This document shows, piece after piece, positions 3,892-5,257 of a stretch of 5,257 nt of DNA. The position numbers and the translations under genes were made by a program. Below the pieces are notes generated by a model that did no database searches, had not been told where the DNA came from, and saw nothing but the letters and a program-made list of their open reading frames with translations. Location of the stretch: positions 10,660 to 15,916 of the forward strand of contig JAESRM010000008.1 in NCBI GenBank assembly GCA_016764635.1. Direction: 5' to 3'. Each line of letters begins with the position of its first letter. Position 1 is the stretch's first letter. This DNA is from Planctomycetota bacterium (GTDB lineage Bacteria; Planctomycetota; UBA1135; GCA-002686595).

Positions 3892-5257
3892 ATGCCTTCA
3901 TTCCTACTGCACATTCTCCTGCTCGCTTCCTTGGGATCGACGGACAAGCTCATCCTGACCGAGGGCACAACGCCTGATGGCGCCCGGTACGAAATTCAGG
4001 TGCGCACCGAGAAGGATGGCTCGCAAACCAAGCAGGGGTCAGCCAAGTACTACTCTGCCAGCGGTCAACTCAAACTCTCTGGGCGCTTCTCCAAGGGATT
4101 GCGCACCGGAAAATGGGAGGCTTGGTATCCCGGCGGCATACGGTCTTGGACGGGAAATTATAAGAAAGGACTGCGATGCAAGAAGTGGCAACTGTTCACC
4201 CCAACCGGCACCCAAGTGGACCGCATGAGCGGAGACTGGCAACTCATTGACCGAAGTGGTTTCAGCGGAGCGGTGCGAATGGTCGGTTATGAAGTGAACG
4301 GCACCCCGCAAGGGTTCTGGCGCATCGACTGGTGGAATGGGGAGCTATTCGCGGAAGGGGACCGCGTGAACGGACTTCGTGAAGGTGAATGGACGACGCA
4401 TCACCCGGATGGAAGCCCAGCGCCACGAATCGCATCTGGCTTATTTGCGGCGGGCGAGTGGGTCGGTCCATTGGGCAATCGCGCCAATAGCGACCGATGG
4501 CTGCTATCCGACGACCTTCCTGCTCCTAAAGCCTACAAGTGGTCACCGTATGAAAAGGTCAAGGAGGCCCAAGGCTTGATCGAGCTACTGGACCAATTGG
4601 AAAAGCAGCCCATTGAAATGGGGTCATTGAGCACCACGGAGCGCGACTCGCTTCTAACCACTTTCCAGCAGTACTTCGGCGGTCATGGATTCGGTTGGAG
4701 CTGGGGTGCCCATCCCGATAGCTCGGGCATACGGACGCAAGCCCTGAAGTCCGCGCGCACTCTCGCCACCCTATTGGGCGACGATCGTCCGTATTGGAGT
4801 TGGCCCGGCGGAGGTGTGATCCCACCCAGCGATCCCCTCACGGTGAGTCCGTATTTCCGCAGCCTCTCCATTTTCAAGGGGAGCCAAGGTACGGACTTTC
4901 CAATCGCCGAAAGCGTATACGGGGCGAGGTCTTCGCGCCCTAGGATGACCAAGAGGAAAGCTAGGAATTCGGAAGGCCAAGCGATCGATACATCCCTCGA
5001 ATGGCTCGCTGCTGCACAACATCCCAGTGGGCTGTGGACTGCCATCGACTCACAGTACGCCAGTCCCGGCAGATACAATGTGGGACTGACAGGCCTTGCC
5101 TTGTTAGCTTTTCTCGGCGCGGAGGGCCATGCCCTCAACGGCCCCCATTCGAGTACGATCATCCGCGGCCTCAAAGCCCTGATTAGGCTTCAAGGCAAGG
5201 ATGGCGCGATGCAGAGCAAACGCGGTTCCATGGGGGCAAACTACGAGCATTCCATGG
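3892..5257 (+). CDS. Exported protein with MORN-like repeats and alpha/alpha-toroid (terpene-cyclase-like) repeats, partial
   Basis: The frame is open from the ATG at 3892 for 455 codons to the right edge, so the C-terminus is missing. An in-frame TGA lies 27 bp upstream and no other start intervenes. Residues 1-17 (MPSFLLHILLLASLGST) look like a signal peptide. Residues about 51-170 hold MORN/YwqK-like units of the form YY-x-G-x-L...G-x-F...G...G-x-W: KYYSASGQLKLSGRF, then GKWEAWYPGGIRSWTGNY, then KKWQLFTPTG, and later GFWRIDWWNGELFAEG and GEWTTHHPDG. A linker of about 200 residues follows. From about 364 the sequence matches squalene/prenyltransferase-type toroid repeats: SLEWLAAAQHPSGLW, VGLTGLALLAFLGAEG, and GLKALIRLQGKDGAM. 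Such exported toroid proteins are frequent in Planctomycetota and have no known reaction. The catalytic DxDD motif of cyclases is not visible. Confidence 0.85.
   Translation, partial: MPSFLLHILLLASLGSTDKLILTEGTTPDGARYEIQVRTEKDGSQTKQGSAKYYSASGQLKLSGRFSKGLRTGKWEAWYPGGIRSWTGNYKKGLRCKKWQLFTPTGTQVDRMSGDWQLIDRSGFSGAVRMVGYEVNGTPQGFWRIDWWNGELFAEGDRVNGLREGEWTTHHPDGSPAPRIASGLFAAGEWVGPLGNRANSDRWLLSDDLPAPKAYKWSPYEKVKEAQGLIELLDQLEKQPIEMGSLSTTERDSLLTTFQQYFGGHGFGWSWGAHPDSSGIRTQALKSARTLATLLGDDRPYWSWPGGGVIPPSDPLTVSPYFRSLSIFKGSQGTDFPIAESVYGARSSRPRMTKRKARNSEGQAIDTSLEWLAAAQHPSGLWTAIDSQYASPGRYNVGLTGLALLAFLGAEGHALNGPHSSTIIRGLKALIRLQGKDGAMQSKRGSMGANYEHSM

Noticed and set aside
4683..5174. Minus-strand frame of 163 codons within the MORN/toroid gene
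   Set aside because: The plus-strand frame has a signal peptide, two repeat families and no stop over 1366 bases, so the opposite frame is a shadow.

Overview
The window (about 60% GC) looks like chromosomal DNA from a Planctomycetota-like bacterium. That guess rests on three things: secreted multi-domain proteins of a type common there (a CAP-domain protein and a MORN-like/alpha-alpha-toroid protein), first genes without Shine-Dalgarno sequences, and a general resemblance of the proteins. It is an inference from sequence reading only; no database search was done.

Left part, minus strand: the N-terminal part of a multi-pass membrane protein (385 to beyond the left edge) and, upstream of it, a truncated hemoglobin (878-426). 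Middle, plus strand and divergent from the globin: a two-gene arsenic operon, arsR (993-1322) and arsM (1338-2339). It has a candidate palindromic operator at 932-955, a promoter directly before arsR, an internal ribosome binding site for arsM, and a strong intrinsic terminator at 2365-2398. Right part, plus strand: an exported CAP/SCP-domain protein (2538-3746), then a large exported protein with MORN-like repeats and a terpene-cyclase-like toroid repeat domain (3892 to beyond the right edge, with no stop inside the window).

Functionally the centre is an arsenic (III) sensing and methylation module. ArsR carries a C-terminal cysteine cluster suited to As(III) sensing and would derepress arsM, whose product methylates arsenite using S-adenosylmethionine. 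The most unusual item is ArsM itself. It keeps three of the four cysteines known from characterised enzymes, lacks the N-terminal one, and carries a roughly 75-residue acidic, Ala/Pro/Glu-rich insertion with five Cys-Cys pairs near its C-terminus. The second pattern is promoter architecture: the three genes that begin transcription units in the left and middle parts each have a -10-like hexamer ending exactly 6 nt before the start codon and no Shine-Dalgarno sequence, which predicts leaderless mRNAs. The internal gene arsM instead has a good AAGGA site. No transposon, CRISPR array, tRNA or rRNA was recognised, and I found no strong case for a wholly new multi-gene system.
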